64,000 nt of DNA from Sympetrum striolatum (Eukaryota; Arthropoda; Insecta; Odonata; Libellulidae), in NCBI GenBank assembly GCA_947579665.1, contig OX388345.1, positions 64,223,454-64,287,453 of the forward strand, read 5' to 3'. Positions 61,621-64,000 of this stretch are shown here, piece by piece. The position numbers were made by a program, and so were the translations under genes. How positions within the stretch are numbered: position 1 is the stretch's first letter; each line of letters starts with the position of its first letter. The notes below the pieces were generated by a model. The model was given only the letters and a program-made list of their open reading frames with translations. It was not told the DNA's origin and searched no databases.

Positions 61621-61936
61621 AATTGGAAGGTCTTCAGACATTTACAGGACTCTTTTTCTAGAAAGCAATCAGAATTTCAGAGAGAATAATAAAAATGGGA
61701 ACAATGGTGAGCTCCGTGCGACATGTGTTTGCAGACCTTTCGAAATGATAAAACACGAAAGTTGTTTGTGAATCATTATAATCACTGGTATTTTAATTGT
61801 TTGTATCGAACAAGTAATCCAGCGAATTAATTTTAGTACCAATTTAAGAATATTTTGGAATATGTCCGGATTTGCTATTGCTGCATATGAGCATCACATC
61901 TTCATTTTCTTAATGGTATCTGTCTTCCGATAGTTT

Positions 61937-62260
61937 TCAACTGGATACCCTCCATCGTAGTCGGTCCTGAGTATCTTCTTTCATTTTCCAGTTACTTCGG
62001 CCATTTTTTACGTAATCGAGCATTCCCATTTTTCTCATTTCCCTTCCCCGTTTTTCTTCTGTTTTTCCTTCAAAAATTTCCCTAAGTAAGCAATTTCGGC
62101 GTAGTATATGCCCCACTCAAGCTTATTCCACTTTTTGATTTCCCTCAACAATTTTCTTTCCTCTCCTATTCTCAATAGTACTTCAACATTTCTAATTCTG
62201 TCCACTTCACCTCAAGTATCTTCCTGCACAACCACGTTTAAAATATTTCGAAGTACTTGA
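61937..62260 (-). pseudogene. Non-LTR retrotransposon RT C-terminus (downstream part)
   Basis: Read from 62260 to the stop at 61939-61937, the minus strand gives WLCRKILEVKWT, then (after a frame change) DRIRNVEVLLRIGEERKLL, KKWNKLEW, and (after a second frame change near 62085) FEGKTEEKRGREMRKMG, ending with QDRLRWRVSS. Many LINE polymerases end as RRMLRISWTDRVTNEEVL..KRKLxWxGHILR..EGKxxGKRGRGRxR..DRxxWR, so order and spacing fit. The clade cannot be fixed. It continues the fragment at 62734-62940 after an insertion. Confidence 0.7.
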
Positions 62261-62302
62261 ATAAAATTCTCTCGGGCTTCCCACCAGGTCAAATAGAATT
62301 CT

Positions 62303-62340
62303 GTCGACGTTTCGACAGCTAATTCCGCCATAGTCCTCAG
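62303..62340 (-). ncRNA. Hammerhead-like motif, third copy
   Basis: On the minus strand CTGAGGA (62340-62334) fits the CUGANGA core. Twenty bases later comes GAAAC (62313-62309), followed by GTCGACAG. The outermost helix II pair is not standard, though a GAC...GTC pairing flanks the hairpin. ACGT after GAA is self-complementary, like ACCGGT at 3413. The sequence that follows (AATTCTATTTGACCTGG) differs from the other two copies, so this would be a different subfamily. Confidence 0.3.
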
Positions 62341-62365
62341 GGCACTGAGTGAAGTACATGAAGTA

Positions 62366-62571
62366 GAAACATGTTTCTACTGAGACATAACAGTATGATA
62401 GGGATAATGTTAAAAGGAAAAGTGTTGGGAAAGAAAGGAAGGGGCAGACCTAGGAAGAAATGTATTGAAGATATCCAGACAAGGATGGCAGTGGATGGGT
62501 ACTCCCACTTAAGAAATTGGTAGAAGACAGGAGCTCCTGAATGCCGATACAAGGCATAGATAGATAGATGG
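62366..62571 (+). pseudogene. Non-LTR retrotransposon RT C-terminal end, plus strand
   Basis: Plus-strand translation gives RHNSMIGIMLKGKVLGKKG, then RGRPRKKCIEDI, then AVDGYSHLRNW and a stop in place of the usual ..RLAxDRxxWR ending. GKxxGKRGRGRPR is a hallmark of the far C-terminus of many LINE polymerases. An ATAG-type simple repeat (ATAGATAGATAGATG, 62556-62570) follows shortly after. Such repeats often mark LINE 3' ends. The orientation is opposite to the surrounding LINE fragment. Confidence 0.65.
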
Positions 62572-62733
62572 ACCCTTTATTGGCGAGGTTAGGCCCAGGT
62601 GGGCCTCTCTTCCACCTGACCTCGTATGTCGATAATATTTAAAGTTAACTAATTTATACAAACAAGCACAAATAGAAAGAGTAGTGGACATGGGGCATAG
62701 CAAGGCAATTAACTTTAGAAATAATGATAATGA

Positions 62734-62940
62734 TGTCCATGTTTCGCTGCTGTAAGTTACCACACTCCATATAAAGCATTTAGCAAATCTCTTTTTCACC
62801 TTCTGAAACGCTTGCTTACGCATGGCTATCCGCTGTTTTACTTCCGTCTCAGTCACTAAAGATCCCAGATACTGGAATGATTTCACTTGCTTAACAATTT
62901 TTTCTTCTATATCACATCTACGATACCCGTGATCTTGATC
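62734..62940 (-). pseudogene. Non-LTR retrotransposon RT fragment (upstream part)
   Basis: The minus strand from about 62935 reads EEKIVKQVKSFQYLGSLVTE, then VKQRIAMRKQAFQKVKKRF, then KCFIWSVVTYSSETWT. LINE polymerases have FKYLGSxIT..EIKxRIAxAKxAF...K..KRxxKxxIWSVxLYGSETWTL here, just after the catalytic domain, so the match is clear although a stretch of about 15 residues is deleted between KKRF and the IWSV motif. The polymerase active site itself is not in this fragment (5'-truncated copy). Confidence 0.75.
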
Positions 62941-62989
62941 AAAACTATGCGTTAAATCTCATTACATTCCTCCTTTGAGATAGTTCCTC

Positions 62990-63340
62990 CATGGAATATG
63001 CGAGAATTCCTTCTCGCTTCAAACCTCCGTTATCTCCCAAAATCTACTGCCGCTCCCTTATCTTTCCCTTACCTTCATTCTCTCCAAGAACAATAATATT
63101 CCATCCAGTCTGTCTCTCCTTCCCTCTCTCGGCAGATCGAGTGAATAATATATATCATCCCGAAGAGAGAGAGATAACCTCTTTCTCTCATTTCGAGAGA
63201 AGGGAACGGGGGTCCATTGTAGCTGTCAGTCGCTAACTACCTGCACTGATTGTCTCTAGTATTTCTCCCCATCTCGCTCTTATACTCCCGCACTTTCGCG
63301 CTCAATCCACCAGCGCCAGCGTCTGTCTCCCCGTCTTCTA
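62990..63340. other. GC-elevated island with GA/CT runs
   Basis: Pyrimidine-rich at 63050-63130, then AGAGAGAGAGATAACCTC at about 63165, then CpG-containing CCCGCACTTTCGCGC near 63290. The frames 62991-63236 (plus) and 63237-63422 (minus) are unrecognised. Confidence 0.3.
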
Positions 63341-64000
63341 ACAGTTCGAATTTCATTACACGGAAACTTTGATGGAAATACAGCACCAAATGATTATTGT
63401 ATTCGAAATCTAAGTTTAGCATTATTGAGCACTGGAATGACTTTTTGACAAGAATCTCTTCACGTCCCCCTAGCCTTCGAGCTAGTCCTCTCGGATAAAA
63501 TCATTCGCCTGCTGGTAACATTTTTAATAATTATCAGATTTTTCATATTGCAGATATTTCATGTTTTTCACGCCGGGAATCTATGCCAAAATTACTTATT
63601 TCACTAGTTCTTATCACTGGTCTGTCATAAAAAAAACTTAAAAATGTCCAATCACTGTATTTGGAACTACAATCGAAATCGGGCAATTTTAGCCATGCGA
63701 AAATTTAACATTTAAGAAGAAGGTGGTGATATAAACTTAATTGAGCATGTGGAAGCGTGCAACTTGAACTAAAACCTAAACAAGAATAAAAAACAGTCAC
63801 GTGACTTGGATTCAAAACTGAGAGGATCGCCGTTTATTGTTGTGTACAAAATATGTCTGTACATAATTTATAGTAGTAGTAAAGTTGAATATGAATGGTG
63901 CCTCGACAACTAAGGTCACATGCACCGGTTTCTCAGCATTTAAAAACCCTTTTCCCTTAAATAAGAACACTACAATAAATCACAAATAAAATAATCAAAA
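63341..64000. other. AT-rich stretch to the window end
   Basis: No feature could be supported on either strand. Confidence 0.35.

Larger units (their letters stand above)
62261..62733. mobile_element. Insertion splitting the minus-strand LINE fragment
   Basis: The reading of the LINE breaks after SSETWT at about 62734 and resumes at about 62260 with almost nothing missing in the protein. The 470 bases between must therefore be inserted. They contain a plus-strand LINE 3' end (62366-62571) and a hammerhead-like motif on minus (62303-62340). No clear target-site duplication was found. A 20-bp perfect palindrome, AGTAGAAACATGTTTCTACT, lies at 62362-62381, near one internal junction. Confidence 0.55.

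Noticed and set aside
62509..62886. 125-codon minus-strand frame as one protein
   Set aside because: Only the first part is LINE polymerase. After SSETWT it runs into the inserted sequence.
1..64000. CRISPR arrays, bacterial-type operons, riboswitches, or telomeric TTAGG arrays
   Set aside because: No regularly spaced repeats, no gene clusters with ribosome-binding sites and no TTAGG runs were seen. The window is eukaryotic in character.

Overview
The window reads as eukaryotic, AT-rich, non-coding DNA from an arthropod, most likely an insect. No intact host gene, operon, rRNA or functional tRNA can be supported. Open frames are short, have no recognisable domains and mostly lie in locally GC-rich patches where stop codons are rare by chance. 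The arthropod call is an inference from the mobile elements: a hAT element with a CGGBP1-like finger and DUF659-type transposase, pogo-like DNA transposons, non-LTR retrotransposon fragments, tRNA-derived SINEs and hammerhead-like CTGANGA...GAAAC motifs. The species cannot be named from what is visible.

The best-supported feature is a complete but dead hAT transposon at 12026-14881. It has a perfect 8-bp target-site duplication (ATCATAAC) on both sides, matching 12-bp termini, and a roughly full-length transposase pseudogene on the minus strand (14306-12618). The pseudogene can be followed from the N-terminal finger through DDE-type and CWAH motifs to the C-terminal dimerisation motif, despite several stops and frameshifts. 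Other mobile DNA: a pogo-like element (4540-5037) with a transposase remnant; a G-rich MITE (56835-57329); a fold-back MITE (18504-18629); a minus-strand LINE C-terminus (61937-62940) split by an insert that carries a second, plus-strand LINE 3' end; three copies of one tRNA-derived SINE family (28172-28385, 57620-57770, 61445-61620), two of them as fold-backs; and four other decayed tRNA-like heads.

The most unusual structures are a 160-bp palindrome at 3341-3500 whose loop holds a hammerhead-ribozyme-like core, two further hammerhead-like motifs (44372-44403 and 62303-62340), and a perfect spacer-less 56-bp palindrome at 58855-58910. At least five diverged local direct duplications lie near 2.7, 18.1, 20.8, 29.7 and 46.0 kb.

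Between the repeats the sequence alternates between long AT-rich stretches with nothing recognisable and GC- and CpG-richer islands of about 0.3-1.8 kb (near 6.4-7.2, 9.1, 16.3, 19, 22, 29, 31.7, 35.5, 37, 41.6-43.3, 45.7, 49, 58.4, 60.4 and 63.1 kb). Many islands carry GAGA or CT runs. They may be regulatory DNA, but the sequence alone does not prove it. Nothing here amounts to a coordinated multi-gene system.
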